NCBI GenBank assembly: GCA_016282705.1
Contig: JAEELO010000049.1
Span: forward strand, 24,135 to 88,134
Direction of reading: 5' to 3'
DNA: 64,000 nt
Source: Candidatus Gastranaerophilales bacterium
Lineage (GTDB): Bacteria; Cyanobacteriota; Vampirovibrionia; Gastranaerophilales; Gastranaerophilaceae
Shown in pieces: positions 45,763 to 56,248 of the stretch; positions within the stretch are counted from its first letter, which is position 1; every line of letters begins with the position of its first letter. The position numbers and the translations under genes were made by a program. The notes below the pieces were generated by a model. The model had not been told where the DNA came from. It saw only the letters and a program-made list of their open reading frames with translations, and did no database searches.

Positions 45763-48411
45763 ATGAGTAATTTTCATGTCGGAAAAAGTTTTCTTAAAAA
45801 TCTGAAAACATACTTAGGAACCGTCGGATTAAGTCAAGAGAAAATTAACAAAATTAATGAAAAAGATATACAGAGTATCTTTACTCGAGCTGATATTGCC
45901 GACGGCAAACAGGACGGTAAAGTAACCGGTGAAAATTTCCTTTCTATATTAAAAGGAGAATATAAAGATGAAAATATAAATATAGATGCTCTTTCACAGG
46001 AGTATCTTGATGCTTGGCAGGCACTGGCAGGAGACGATAACATTCTGGAAGAAGCAGAAGTTGCAATAGATGAGGAAGTAAGCGAAACTCCATCCGGCGG
46101 AGGGTCAACACCGCCATCAACTCCATCAATAACTCCGTCGCCGGATCCGACAGATACAACAAACACTCCGCCCGAAATAACAGAGGTGACAGCTGAAAGC
46201 TTGGAAGGTAAAGATTCTTCTACTTTACGCTCCGAAAGAACTGATGTTATAAATCAGCTTGATAGTTTACGTACGGAAATGACAACGGCAGAAGAAGCAA
46301 AAAAAGGCGAAGTAGCAACTAAAAAAGAAGCTTATGATAAATTACTCGAAGATTTAGCAAAAGTTTCCGAAACAAAAAATGAAGACGGGAAAACACTTAA
46401 AGATTTAGAATCAGATAAAAAAGCTCAAGAAGATATAATTACAGCAAAAGAAGATGATATTAATACTGTTAAAAGTGATATTAATACGTCTAAAGACAAT
46501 ATAACGGCAATTCAGGGCAAAATAAATGACCTTAAAGAACCTGATAGAAGCCAATTCACTACAAAAAACGAAAAAAATGAGTCTGTATTTGACGAAGCAG
46601 GATATAATGCTGCTCTTGCACAATACAGAGCTGATAAAGCAAATCTTGAAGCAGATTTACGTGCAGAAGAAGACAACCTTTCTGAACTTGAAAATAAATT
46701 ATCAGAAGAAGAAGAAAATTTAAATGGCTTAGAAGAAGGATTAACAAAAATCAATAGCGATATAGATTCGTTAGTTAAAGTAATAGCCAAAAAAGAAGAA
46801 AATAACAGCGAACTTGCAGGAAAAGTTTCAACGGCATTATCTGAATATCAAACTGCTCAGCAAGAGTTAGCAACAATAAGAGAACCGTATGAAACAAAAA
46901 TAGCAACTTTAAACAAGAATTTATCAGCTTATGATACTGCTATTAAGACTGCTGAAGAAAAAGAAAGAACAGCAAAAGAAGAATTCACTTCCGAAATAAA
47001 AGATGAGAATGCTTTAGAATATAAATCACAAATAGATGAATTATTCCCGTCTGATGATGAAAAAGAAACCGAAAGTGAAGATAAAACGGATGGAGATGAA
47101 GAATCCGAAAAAACAACTCAAACGGATGATCCTGATAAGAATAAGGCATTAAAAGAAATTCTTGAAAAAGCTATGATGGATGAAAATATACCTGTAGCGG
47201 AAAGAATGAAATTATTATCATATGCAAGAGGTAAAAACGAAAATACTGTTAGAGAAATGCTTAAAGATGATACCTTCTTCGTAAAAGCATACGCAGCAAT
47301 GGCAAATGATGATAGTGTTTCAACTGAAACAGTATTGGCAATGCAGGATGTATACTTTGATATCCAAGGTAATAATGAAATAAGTCTTATTAAAAGTGGT
47401 AATATAACAAGTACAAATCCATTTACTGATGAAGAAAGTATTGAAGAAACATATACAAAAGCCAATATTTCCTTACTGGGGAAAGCTATTAAAAATGGCA
47501 ATACAGACAAAGTTATCAAAAACTTTGAAAGAAACGGAATTAGTATTGAATCATTGAAAGATGCAATAACTAATTCAACCGAATACTCAGATGAACAAAA
47601 AAATGAACTTCTCAAAGGATTAGGTTATAATACAACAAAAACATACGGAGACCATACTGTTGAGAAGCTTGAATATGGCAGCCTTGAAGCAGAAATATCC
47701 TATCCTAAAGACCTAAAGGAAGGAGACGAAGTTCCAATACTTATATTCTTCTCCGGAAGCAAGCAAAATGTCGCTTACAGAGGCAAAGGCGACAATTCAA
47801 GATATCTAATGTATGATCCTGATACTACTCCGTTAGGCAATATGTATAATCCGAATACGACATGGGCTTCAAATCAACGTGTTATAAATCCTGAATATAA
47901 CTATAATTTAAATTCATTCCCGGGAATTATTATAGAATTTAGTTCCGATAAAGATCCTTCAGTTAAAGATTTACAAGGATTTTTAGATTCACTTGAAACA
48001 AATGGTATAAACGGAACAAAAGTAAAAAGAGGTAAAACAGTTGTAGCCGGAGCAAGTGCAGGAACAGGACCTGCATACACCGCTGCTAAAGGCTTGGGCT
48101 CTAAATATGTCGATGAATTTATTCCGATTAGCGGCAGTATGAGAGCCGAGCAAATTGAAGGCGTAGATACATATGCATATGAATACGCATCATATAAAAA
48201 CGGAAAACTTGCCCATTCAACAATGCAAAAAGTATGTGAACAAATGGGTATTCCTCAAAATTATTTTGTAGTTGAAAGTAAAGAAGAAAATGGCAAAATC
48301 GTTGAAAAAGTCAGCCACAATAACATGATAAGATTAATGTTCACCAAAGATAGTGACGGAGACGGAAATTGCGACTTCTTCCAAAAACATTTCGCAAAAT
48401 ATTACCAATAA
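45763..48411 (+). CDS. Large modular protein: EF-hand-like start, coiled coil and C-terminal alpha/beta-hydrolase-like domain
   Basis: 882 residues, no signal peptide. Residues about 43-58 hold an acidic loop (DIADGKQDGKVTGENF) like a calcium-binding EF-hand. A Pro/Ser/Thr linker follows (about 108-140), then a Glu/Lys-rich coiled coil (about 150-420), an acidic stretch and a helical segment. From about 620 a hydrolase-like domain has LIFFSGSKQN, the nucleophile elbow AGASAGTG with Ser765, a candidate His852 in VSHNNM and a dockerin-like loop DSDGDGNCDF (about 863). It is likely an esterase or peptidase acting on an unknown substrate. Export, if any, is not by a visible signal. A strong terminator follows. 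Confidence 0.8.
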   Translation: MSNFHVGKSFLKNLKTYLGTVGLSQEKINKINEKDIQSIFTRADIADGKQDGKVTGENFLSILKGEYKDENINIDALSQEYLDAWQALAGDDNILEEAEVAIDEEVSETPSGGGSTPPSTPSITPSPDPTDTTNTPPEITEVTAESLEGKDSSTLRSERTDVINQLDSLRTEMTTAEEAKKGEVATKKEAYDKLLEDLAKVSETKNEDGKTLKDLESDKKAQEDIITAKEDDINTVKSDINTSKDNITAIQGKINDLKEPDRSQFTTKNEKNESVFDEAGYNAALAQYRADKANLEADLRAEEDNLSELENKLSEEEENLNGLEEGLTKINSDIDSLVKVIAKKEENNSELAGKVSTALSEYQTAQQELATIREPYETKIATLNKNLSAYDTAIKTAEEKERTAKEEFTSEIKDENALEYKSQIDELFPSDDEKETESEDKTDGDEESEKTTQTDDPDKNKALKEILEKAMMDENIPVAERMKLLSYARGKNENTVREMLKDDTFFVKAYAAMANDDSVSTETVLAMQDVYFDIQGNNEISLIKSGNITSTNPFTDEESIEETYTKANISLLGKAIKNGNTDKVIKNFERNGISIESLKDAITNSTEYSDEQKNELLKGLGYNTTKTYGDHTVEKLEYGSLEAEISYPKDLKEGDEVPILIFFSGSKQNVAYRGKGDNSRYLMYDPDTTPLGNMYNPNTTWASNQRVINPEYNYNLNSFPGIIIEFSSDKDPSVKDLQGFLDSLETNGINGTKVKRGKTVVAGASAGTGPAYTAAKGLGSKYVDEFIPISGSMRAEQIEGVDTYAYEYASYKNGKLAHSTMQKVCEQMGIPQNYFVVESKEENGKIVEKVSHNNMIRLMFTKDSDGDGNCDFFQKHFAKYYQ

Positions 48412-48432
48412 TAATTATCATATAATATAAAC

Positions 48433-48468
48433 AAAAAGCAGATTAGGTTTTTTCTTAATCTGCTTTTT
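48433..48468 (+). terminator. Intrinsic terminator after the 882-residue gene
   Basis: Stem AAAAAGCAGATTA/TAATCTGCTTTTT with a 10-base loop and T run, 22 bases past the stop. Confidence 0.9.
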
Positions 48469-48507
48469 ATATATGACAAATTTATTGATTTAATATAAAC
48501 TTTAATT

Positions 48508-50493
48508 ATGGGAAAGCAATTTAAAATATGTTCTAAATATAAACCGTCAGGAGACCAGCCAAAGGCAATAAAGCAGCTGACCGAAGGTCTTGAAAAAGGT
48601 TATGATGCACAGACTTTATTGGGTATTACAGGTTCAGGTAAAACATTTACAATTGCAAATGTCATAGAAAAAATGCAGAAGCAAACCCTTGTAATTGCAC
48701 ATAATAAAACTCTTGCTGCACAGCTTTACAATGAATTTAAAGAACTTTTTCCAAACAATGCGGTTGAGTATTTTATTTCATATTACGATTACTATCAGCC
48801 TGAAGCATATATTCCGAGAAGCGATACATATATTGAAAAATCCGCTTCCATAAATGATGAAATAGACCGTTTAAGACATAATACAACAAGAAGTCTGTAT
48901 GAACGCAACGACGTTATTGTTGTTGCATCAGTAAGCTGTATATATGGCTTGGGACTGCCCGAAGAATATTTTAAGGGCGCACTGCAAATTAGTGTAGGCG
49001 ATGAAATCGACAGAAATGCATTCCTGCGAGAGCTTGTAAAAATTCAATATAACAGAAATGATTTGGAACTTACACGTTCAACTTTCCGTCCCAGAGGCGA
49101 CATTATTGAAATTATGCCTGCTTACGAAAAAATGATTACAAGAATATCCCTTTTTGGAGATGAGGTTGAAAAAATAACAAGGATTAATCCCGTATCGGGT
49201 GAAATTATTGAAAATGTTGATACAGCGGTTATATTCCCTGCAGTACACTACATATCAGGAGATACAGATAAAGAAGAGACGATAAAACTTATAAGACAGG
49301 AATTAAATAATCAGGTTAAAAAATTTGAATTTGAAAATAAGCTGATTGAAGCACAAAGAATTTCGCAGCGCACAAACTTTGATATTGAAATGATTAAAGA
49401 AATGGGCTACTGCAGCGGAATTGAAAACTATTCAAGGATAATAGAAAGACGCCCTGCAGGAAGTGCACCCGCTACACTTTTAGACTACTTTAACGATGAT
49501 TTTCTTCTGATTATTGATGAATCCCATGTATCAATTCCGCAGCTAACTGCTATGTATAACGGTGATCAGGCAAGGAAAAATGTACTTGTGGATTATGGAT
49601 TCAGGCTTCCAAGCGCAAAGGATAATCGTCCTTTAAAAATAGAAGAATTTTGGTCTAAAGTCGGGCAAAAAATATTTGTATCCGCAACACCGTCTGATTT
49701 TGAAAAATCAGTTTCAGACCAGCTTGTAGAGCAAATTATTAGGCCGACAGGTCTTGTTGATCCTGAAATTTTTGTTAAACCGACACAAAATCAAGTCGAT
49801 GATCTGATAGAGGAAATAAAAAAAGTTACCGATAAAAAAGAGAGGGTGCTTGTTACGACTCTAACTAAAAAAATGGCTGAAGATTTGACTGATTACCTGC
49901 AGCAAATGGGAATAAAAGTAAGATATCTTCACAGTGAAATTGCTTCAATTGAACGTGTTGAGATATTAAGAGACTTAAGACTCGGATTATTTGATGTACT
50001 TATTGGTGTAAATCTTTTAAGAGAAGGTTTGGACATTCCCGAAGTTTCTCTTGTTGCAATTATGGATGCAGATAAAGAAGGTTTTTTACGTTCAGAAACC
50101 AGTCTTATTCAGACCATCGGACGTGCAGCAAGGAATGTATGTTCAAAAGTTATTATGTATGCGGATAAGATAACAGACAGTATGGATAGAGCCATTAAAG
50201 AAACTGAAAGAAGACGAAAAATTCAGCTGGCATATAATAAAGAGCATAATATCACACCAAAAACAATTAAAAAACCGATTGAAAATAATCTTCTTCAACT
50301 TGTTGCAAGCTATAGAAATATAGAAGATATTGTTGCGGAAGAAATGGTAGAAAATAACATTTCCAAAGAAGATTTACCGAAAGTACTGGATAATCTTGAG
50401 AAAGCCATGAAAAAAGCAGCCTCAATTCTTGATTTTGAAAGAGCTGCCGAAATTAGAAATCAGATTAAAAAGCTAAGAAATTTACCGTTTTAG
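48508..50493 (+). CDS. uvrB: Excinuclease ABC subunit B
   Basis: 661 residues. It is the damage-verifying helicase of nucleotide excision repair. Walker A GITGSGKT (about 39-46), the beta-hairpin [20 protein letters not shown] (about 92-111), Walker B LLIIDESH and the C-terminal UVR motif [17 protein letters not shown] are intact. No LexA palindrome of the lexA type is seen in the short upstream region, so SOS control is not supported here. Confidence 0.97.
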   Translation: MGKQFKICSKYKPSGDQPKAIKQLTEGLEKGYDAQTLLGITGSGKTFTIANVIEKMQKQTLVIAHNKTLAAQLYNEFKELFPNNAVEYFISYYDYYQPEAYIPRSDTYIEKSASINDEIDRLRHNTTRSLYERNDVIVVASVSCIYGLGLPEEYFKGALQISVGDEIDRNAFLRELVKIQYNRNDLELTRSTFRPRGDIIEIMPAYEKMITRISLFGDEVEKITRINPVSGEIIENVDTAVIFPAVHYISGDTDKEETIKLIRQELNNQVKKFEFENKLIEAQRISQRTNFDIEMIKEMGYCSGIENYSRIIERRPAGSAPATLLDYFNDDFLLIIDESHVSIPQLTAMYNGDQARKNVLVDYGFRLPSAKDNRPLKIEEFWSKVGQKIFVSATPSDFEKSVSDQLVEQIIRPTGLVDPEIFVKPTQNQVDDLIEEIKKVTDKKERVLVTTLTKKMAEDLTDYLQQMGIKVRYLHSEIASIERVEILRDLRLGLFDVLIGVNLLREGLDIPEVSLVAIMDADKEGFLRSETSLIQTIGRAARNVCSKVIMYADKITDSMDRAIKETERRRKIQLAYNKEHNITPKTIKKPIENNLLQLVASYRNIEDIVAEEMVENNISKEDLPKVLDNLEKAMKKAASILDFERAAEIRNQIKKLRNLPF

Positions 50494-50502
50494 TCATCTG
50501 AA

Positions 50503-51312
50503 TTATCTGTTAGGTCTGTTTCTGCGTTTTAATCTGGCATCGTGAGCAGAATGAGTATGTTTTTCAATTTTTTCTTCTTTTTTTTCACGTTTAGCATTTG
50601 TTTTTTCTTCAAAATTGATTTGCGGTATAGCATCACCATATAAATCAGAAGAATATGAAAAAATAGAGAAAAAGGTTATAACAATAACAATACTCTTTAG
50701 GAATAATAAACTCCAGTGATCTCCAAGCATTTCGACAAGGAAATAATATAATACAAGAGTTACAGCACCAACAATAATAGCATACTGTATTAAATATGAC
50801 AGAAATTGAACAATATAGTTTCCTGCACCCTTAAATACAATATCCAATTTCAAAGCATCAAGCAAATTGCCTCGTACACATGCCAAAACAGCAGGAATGA
50901 ATATAAACGGGGACATTATTGATGCGGCAATAACATATATAATAATTGTAACGGTTAAATTTTCAAATTCTATCGTAATTAAATAATTATATAAAAAATA
51001 GCTTATTAAAAGACCGGGGAACATTGCAATTGTCACAAATATTCCTTTTATTAAAATTTCAAATATACTTGTTAACCCCGGAAAAAAAGGTGACAGATTA
51101 TTGATATTTCTGTACATTGAAACAGCTGCAATTCCGGTAAATACAAAAAATAATGAAATAACCATTGACATTATATTTTGATCACTCATTACTTGAGGAA
51201 TGTGATAGCCTTGATCTAATATGTAGAATAATACCCCCGAGAATATACCAATTTTCACAAACCACCAAGGGTCACTTGTTATATTTCTTATTGAATTAAT
51301 TAATGAAGCCAT
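50503..51312 (-). CDS. Multi-pass membrane protein, unknown function
   Basis: 269 residues from ATG 51312, where GGGG stands 6 bases upstream; the ATG at 51351 lies inside ftsH and has no site. About six hydrophobic segments cover residues 20-225, followed by a basic, His/Lys/Arg-rich cytoplasmic tail (KREKKEEKIEKHTHSAHDAR). The layout resembles DUF4013-type membrane proteins, but I cannot confirm the family. It follows ftsH by 13 bases and is probably co-transcribed. Confidence 0.75.
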   Translation of the reverse strand: MASLINSIRNITSDPWWFVKIGIFSGVLFYILDQGYHIPQVMSDQNIMSMVISLFFVFTGIAAVSMYRNINNLSPFFPGLTSIFEILIKGIFVTIAMFPGLLISYFLYNYLITIEFENLTVTIIIYVIAASIMSPFIFIPAVLACVRGNLLDALKLDIVFKGAGNYIVQFLSYLIQYAIIVGAVTLVLYYFLVEMLGDHWSLLFLKSIVIVITFFSIFSYSSDLYGDAIPQINFEEKTNAKREKKEEKIEKHTHSAHDARLKRRNRPNR

Positions 51313-51325
51313 ATTGTTCCCCGTA

Positions 51326-53194
51326 TTACAACTTATCTGTAAATTCTTCACCTCTAATAGAAGTAATAATTCTTGTTACTTCTTCATTATCCAGAGTTTC
51401 TTTTTCCAAAAGTTCTTTTGCTATAGCATCGAGTAAATCTCTATGCTCACTTAATAACTGTTTTGCAACAGCATATCTTTCATCAACTATCTTTTTAACT
51501 TCTCTATCTAATTCAGCTGCAAATTCTTCCGAGAAATCTCTTGTAGTTCCGAAATCACGTCCCATAAATACATGTTCTTGCGATTTACCATAAGTCATTG
51601 CGCCCATTCTATCGGACATTCCCCATCTGGAAACCATCTTTTTTGCAATTTCCGTTACTTTTTCCAAATCACTTGATGCACCTGTTGATATTTTATCCGC
51701 ACCATAAACAATTTCTTCTGCAACTCTGCCGCCTAAAGTCATTGAAATTTGGTCTAATAGTTTTGCCTTACTTACGTGAACTTTATTATCCTCGGGTTTT
51801 GTCCATGTTATACCCAATGCATAACCTCTTGGAATAATAGTAACCTTATGCAATTCGTCACAGTTTTCAAGCAATTTCGCCAAAAGTGCGTGTCCTACTT
51901 CATGATATGAAGTAATTTCTTTATCTTCATCGGTCATTACTTTGCTTTTCTTTTCAATACCGGCAATAACTCTATCTATAGCATCATCTATTTCCGACAT
52001 TGAAACCATTGTTTTATTTCTTCTTGCCGCAAGCAAAGCAGCTTCATTTAAAAGACTCTGTAAATCCGCACCCGTAAATCCAGGTGTTCTTTTTGCAAGA
52101 ACTTTTAAATCCACATCTTTATCTAACGGTTTACCTTTGGCATGAACATTTAAAATAGCTTCTCTTCCTTTTACATCGGGTAAACTTACCATAATTTGTC
52201 TGTCGAATCTTCCCGGTCTTAATAATGCATTATCCAGAATGTCCGGTCTGTTTGTTGCTGCAAGAATTATTATATTTGTATTACCGTCAAAACCATCCAT
52301 TTCAACAAGCAATTGGTTAAGAGTTTGTTCTCTTTCATCATGCCCGCCGCCGAGACCTGCACCTCTTTGTCTTCCGACTGCATCTATTTCATCTATAAAT
52401 ACAATGCAAGGCTGATGCTTTTTAGCTTGTTCAAATAAATCTCTGACTCTTGAAGCACCGACACCAACAAACATTTCTACGAAATCCGAACCGCTTATAG
52501 AGAAAAACGGAACACCTGCTTCTCCTGCAACTGCCTTTGCCATTAAAGTTTTACCTGTGCCGGGAGCACCTACAAGAAGTACTCCTTTAGGAATTTTTGC
52601 TCCGAGTTTTAAATATTTTTCTCCGTTTTTCAGGAAATCAACGAGTTCTTCAAGTTCTTGTCTTTCTTCATCAATACCGGCAACATCTTTAAATGTAATT
52701 TTAACCTTGCTGTCGAGCATCATTTTTGCTTTACTCTTTCCGAAAGAAAGCGCCTGAGAACCACCCGTTTGAATTATTTTTGCCAAAATAATAAAGAATA
52801 TGATTATTAATAATATCGGCAGTGCCGTTCCCATCAACCCCATAGCGGAGGAGGATTCTCCGGATTTTTTATAATCTATATTTACATTGTTCTCCGTTAA
52901 AATTGAATTTAACGTACTGTCATTGGGTTGAATATTGACCTTATATCTTAAAGAAGCCGTTACTGCTTCTTTTCCGTTTATATTTGTTTTAATTCCATCA
53001 TTGACAGGAGTTGCAAGGACTGTATCATTATCAATTACAACTTCTTTTATTTCCGCATTTTTAACTTTATTTATAAAATCGGTATATGTTAATGTTTCTG
53101 TTGAAGTATTAGGACCTGTCAACAACATTGAAGCAAGCGCCAAACCTAAAATAAATACTACCAGCCATATACCAAATGATTGATTTTTATTCAT
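51326..53194 (-). CDS. ftsH: ATP-dependent zinc metalloprotease FtsH
   Basis: 622 residues. Two membrane segments (about 8-28 and 112-135) flank a periplasmic domain. The AAA+ module has Walker A GAPGTGKT (about 209), Walker [12 protein letters not shown] and the SRH region. The M41 protease has zinc motif HEVGH (about 430). It degrades membrane and regulatory proteins. GAGG precedes the ATG. Confidence 0.97.
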   Translation of the reverse strand: MNKNQSFGIWLVVFILGLALASMLLTGPNTSTETLTYTDFINKVKNAEIKEVVIDNDTVLATPVNDGIKTNINGKEAVTASLRYKVNIQPNDSTLNSILTENNVNIDYKKSGESSSAMGLMGTALPILLIIIFFIILAKIIQTGGSQALSFGKSKAKMMLDSKVKITFKDVAGIDEERQELEELVDFLKNGEKYLKLGAKIPKGVLLVGAPGTGKTLMAKAVAGEAGVPFFSISGSDFVEMFVGVGASRVRDLFEQAKKHQPCIVFIDEIDAVGRQRGAGLGGGHDEREQTLNQLLVEMDGFDGNTNIIILAATNRPDILDNALLRPGRFDRQIMVSLPDVKGREAILNVHAKGKPLDKDVDLKVLAKRTPGFTGADLQSLLNEAALLAARRNKTMVSMSEIDDAIDRVIAGIEKKSKVMTDEDKEITSYHEVGHALLAKLLENCDELHKVTIIPRGYALGITWTKPEDNKVHVSKAKLLDQISMTLGGRVAEEIVYGADKISTGASSDLEKVTEIAKKMVSRWGMSDRMGAMTYGKSQEHVFMGRDFGTTRDFSEEFAAELDREVKKIVDERYAVAKQLLSEHRDLLDAIAKELLEKETLDNEEVTRIITSIRGEEFTDKL

Positions 53195-53231
53195 TGTTAA
53201 TCCCTCTTAAACTATAAAAATGATTATATCA

Positions 53232-54617
53232 TTATTTTATTCTTCCGTACATATCTTCATATCTGACTATATCATCTTCATTTATATAATCTCCTTTTTG
53301 AACCTCCAATATTTTCAAAGGTTCTTTTGTAAGATTTTGAAGTGAATGTTTTGCTTGCACCGGAATATCAATACTTTGACGTTTTTGAAGCACATGCATT
53401 TCTTCGTCCAAAATTACAGTTGCTTCTCCTTCCAAAACAACCCAATGTTCAGAACGATGATTATGTGATTGCAAAGACAATTTATGTCCGGGAGATACGG
53501 AAATAATTTTTGTAAGCCATCCATCCCCGCCGTTTAAACAGGTATAAAATCCCCAAGGACGGAAAACAGTTTTTCGCTGCTGCGTTGTGGTATCTTTTTT
53601 CTTTTTTAATTCTTTTACAAGTTTATTTATATCTGCAGCTCTTGATTTATCACAAACTAAAACTGCATCTTCCGTTTCTATAACAATTTTATTTTTCAAA
53701 CCCGAAACTGCAACAAGTTCTTTTGAAGAATATACAAAAGAATCTTTTGTGTTTTCAGAAATGACATTTCCTTTTATTACATTATTTTTTGAATCTTTTT
53801 GTTCGTTTTCATATATAGCATGCCAAGAGCCATAGTCTTTCCAACCGCTTTTTAATTCTACAAATGCCAGATTATCAGATTTTTCAATTACTGCATAGTC
53901 TATTGAATTTTCCGGAAGCCTTTCATAAAAAGAATATTCTATCTTATTATTTTCATCAAACATATCTGCAGAAAAATCTTTAATTATTTCGGGAGCATAT
54001 TTTTCAAAAGCCTTCACTAATACGGACATTTTAGAAACGTATATACCACTGTTCCAATAACAATTGCCATCAGATAATATATTTGTCATCTGATTTTGAG
54101 TCGGCTTCTCTATAAAATTTTTAACTGTTTTTATTTTTTTTGATTTTCTGTTTGTCTGAATATAGCCAAATCCGGTTTCCTGATAGGCAGGTTTAACTCC
54201 AAGCGCCACTATATAATCTTTTTGTGCGATTTTTTTAGCTTCTTCAAGTTCCTGTTCAAAAAGACTATAATTTTTAATAGTAAAATCGACAGGCAAAACA
54301 ACAACTACTTCATCTTTGGTGCTTTTTAAATATGTCAAGGCAGAAGCAATCGCAGGCGCCGTATTCTTAGACATCGGCTCTGATATAATCAAAGGCTCTT
54401 TGCAAAACTTTTTCAACTGTAATTGAGTATCACTTAACTGTCTGATATTCGTAATCGTTAAAATATTCTTGTCCGTAGTTATTTTCTGCGCAAGCTTATA
54501 TATATTCTGCAACATAGAATTATCACCATGCACTTTTAACAATGCTTTAGGATATAAATCTCTGGAGATAGGCCACAACCTTTCACCTGAACCACCTGCC
54601 AAAATAATACATTTCAT
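53232..54617 (-). CDS. manC: Mannose-1-phosphate guanylyltransferase/mannose-6-phosphate isomerase
   Basis: 461 residues. The N-terminal nucleotidyltransferase starts IILAGGSGERLWPISRD (3-19), with KPTQNQMTNIL near FIEKP. The C-terminal cupin (about 350-461) has PGHKLSLQSHNHRSEHWVVL and VPVQAKHSLQNL-like metal ligands. It makes GDP-mannose for surface polysaccharides. No other sugar-nucleotide gene is adjacent. Confidence 0.94.
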   Translation of the reverse strand: MKCIILAGGSGERLWPISRDLYPKALLKVHGDNSMLQNIYKLAQKITTDKNILTITNIRQLSDTQLQLKKFCKEPLIISEPMSKNTAPAIASALTYLKSTKDEVVVVLPVDFTIKNYSLFEQELEEAKKIAQKDYIVALGVKPAYQETGFGYIQTNRKSKKIKTVKNFIEKPTQNQMTNILSDGNCYWNSGIYVSKMSVLVKAFEKYAPEIIKDFSADMFDENNKIEYSFYERLPENSIDYAVIEKSDNLAFVELKSGWKDYGSWHAIYENEQKDSKNNVIKGNVISENTKDSFVYSSKELVAVSGLKNKIVIETEDAVLVCDKSRAADINKLVKELKKKKDTTTQQRKTVFRPWGFYTCLNGGDGWLTKIISVSPGHKLSLQSHNHRSEHWVVLEGEATVILDEEMHVLQKRQSIDIPVQAKHSLQNLTKEPLKILEVQKGDYINEDDIVRYEDMYGRIK

Positions 54618-54711
54618 TTGTCTGACTCCTAACTGCCGTCTTATATCTTATCATAAATTATTACGGTATTTTTAACAAAATGAAAAGTTATGTAAAGATA
54701 CAAATATTTCT

Positions 54712-54740
54712 TAGACAAAATTTTTAAAAGCAGATATAAT
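54712..54740 (+). promoter_or_regulatory. Sigma70 promoter of the MerR-like coiled-coil gene
   Basis: TAGACA (54712-54717, five of six), exactly 17 bases, perfect TATAAT (54735-54740). The leader to ATG 54786 is about 40 bases. Confidence 0.75.
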
Positions 54741-54785
54741 GTAGTAAGGAAGGTCATGCTTTTAAATCTAAAAGGGGATTGTTTG

Positions 54786-55319
54786 ATGGGTATATCAACG
54801 GTAGACGAAATTGAAAATAAGGAATTTTCTCCAAAAGAAATCAGAGAAATGTTAGGTATTGATAATTCTCAAATTCAGGAACTCTGTAAAGTTGCAGATA
54901 TTAAACTCAAAAGAAATGAGAGAGGTCTTACTTATTTTACAAAAGATGATGTAACAAGTTTAAAATCAGCTTCAGATTTAGAAAAAACAAAATATGTTAC
55001 ACAAGTTCCTTCAAGGAATGTTATTCATCAAGGTACTAATACAATTACAAACGGTTCTATCGTTCAATTAGTTGAGACATTAAGAAATATAGAAAAATCA
55101 ATGACTGATAAAGTTTCTGCTGTTTTAGACGAGAAACTCGACGGTATGGATGATGTTGTTATGGAACTTATTCGTGTTAAAACCGAAAACGAAACAATGA
55201 GATTTAAAATCAATGAGTTAAATAAAGAAAATTACAGACTTAAGAAAGAAGTTAATTCATTCAAAAAAGTTCCGTTTGGCTTTTATGCAAAAACAACACC
55301 TGAAACAAATATGTTCTAA
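54786..55319 (+). CDS. MerR-like helix-turn-helix protein with coiled coil
   Basis: 177 residues from ATG 54786, where AAGGGG stands 8 bases upstream; the ATG at 54756 has its site too close. Residues about 10-65 (FSPKEIREMLGIDNSQIQEL, then RGLTYFTKDDV) look like a MerR-type winged helix. A linker and helix (VQLVETLRNIEKSMTDK) follow, and then a classic coiled coil with heptads (about 130-160, KTENETMRFKINELNKENYR). It may bind DNA as a dimer or organise chromosome/plasmid DNA. Its stop overlaps nagA by 4 bases (convergent). Confidence 0.78.
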   Translation: MGISTVDEIENKEFSPKEIREMLGIDNSQIQELCKVADIKLKRNERGLTYFTKDDVTSLKSASDLEKTKYVTQVPSRNVIHQGTNTITNGSIVQLVETLRNIEKSMTDKVSAVLDEKLDGMDDVVMELIRVKTENETMRFKINELNKENYRLKKEVNSFKKVPFGFYAKTTPETNMF

Positions 55320-56248
55320 ATAATTTCAATATGTTCAATTGAGTTATTTGACTCGTTCCAGCATAGTTGAAGATTATTTTCAAGATTATGATATTTTAAT
55401 TGATTAGAAGATGCACATTTTATTGCATCTTCTAATTTTAATATCCTTTTATCTGCAAGATTTTTAACTATATCGCATAAAAGCATTGAACTTCCTGCAA
55501 AAACATTTTCGGAATTAACAAGCTTGCCGTTTTTATTATATATTGTCTGCCCTGCAAATACGGTTTCCGTTTTATCACTGTGAGCCAATGGCAGAGCATC
55601 ACTTATCAACAAAATTTTATCCAAAGGTTTTATATTAAACGTAAGTTTTAATACATTATCATCTACATGCATAGAATCAGCTATTAGTTCCGAATATATT
55701 TTTTTGTTTAATAAAGCAGAAACAACGGTTGAATCCCCTCTATGGGTAAAAGAACCCATTGCATTATATAAATGCGTTACCTGATTAACTTTTGATAAAT
55801 TTGAGCCTACACAATGTCCAGCCGAAACTTTTACACCTTTTTCCAAAAGATAATTCGTAAATTCATATTTATTATCTAATTCAGGTGCAATAGTTACTAT
55901 TTTTATTATTTTATCTTCAATTTTTTGATATGTTTCTATATCTAAAGGAAGAATATATTTTTTTTGATGAATGCCCGATTTTTCAGGATTTATGAAGGGA
56001 CCTTCCAGATGAATTCCTGCAATTTGTGCCATATCATTATTTTGAAGAGCTATAGCTTTTTTTATAAGAGCAATACGTCTTTTTATAACAGTTATATCAT
56101 CTGTCATTATTGTAGGGAAATATGCTGTAACCCCAAAATCTGTTAATTTTTTTGATACAAATAATAGTTCTTCTACGGTACAATTCATAAAATTGTAGCC
56201 AAAAGCACCATGTATATGCTGTTCTACAAGACCGTCCGATATTATCAT
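55316..56248 (-). CDS. nagA: N-acetylglucosamine-6-phosphate deacetylase, short form
   Basis: 310 residues, about 70 fewer than usual. It removes acetate from GlcNAc-6-phosphate in amino-sugar recycling. The catalytic barrel is intact: EQHIHGAFGYN (metal HxH), HLEGPFINPEKSGIH, SAGHCVGSNL, THLYNAMGSFTHR and LISDALPLA. The N-terminal beta-sandwich half (about 50 residues) normally before the HxH is missing; the protein begins directly at MIISDGLVEQHIH. The start overlaps the rpe stop (ATGA), so no longer form is possible in this frame. Confidence 0.88.
   Translation of the reverse strand: MIISDGLVEQHIHGAFGYNFMNCTVEELLFVSKKLTDFGVTAYFPTIMTDDITVIKRRIALIKKAIALQNNDMAQIAGIHLEGPFINPEKSGIHQKKYILPLDIETYQKIEDKIIKIVTIAPELDNKYEFTNYLLEKGVKVSAGHCVGSNLSKVNQVTHLYNAMGSFTHRGDSTVVSALLNKKIYSELIADSMHVDDNVLKLTFNIKPLDKILLISDALPLAHSDKTETVFAGQTIYNKNGKLVNSENVFAGSSMLLCDIVKNLADKRILKLEDAIKCASSNQLKYHNLENNLQLCWNESNNSIEHIEII

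Noticed and set aside
48472..48507. LexA box upstream of uvrB
   Set aside because: No TAGACA/TGTCTA half-sites in this stretch.
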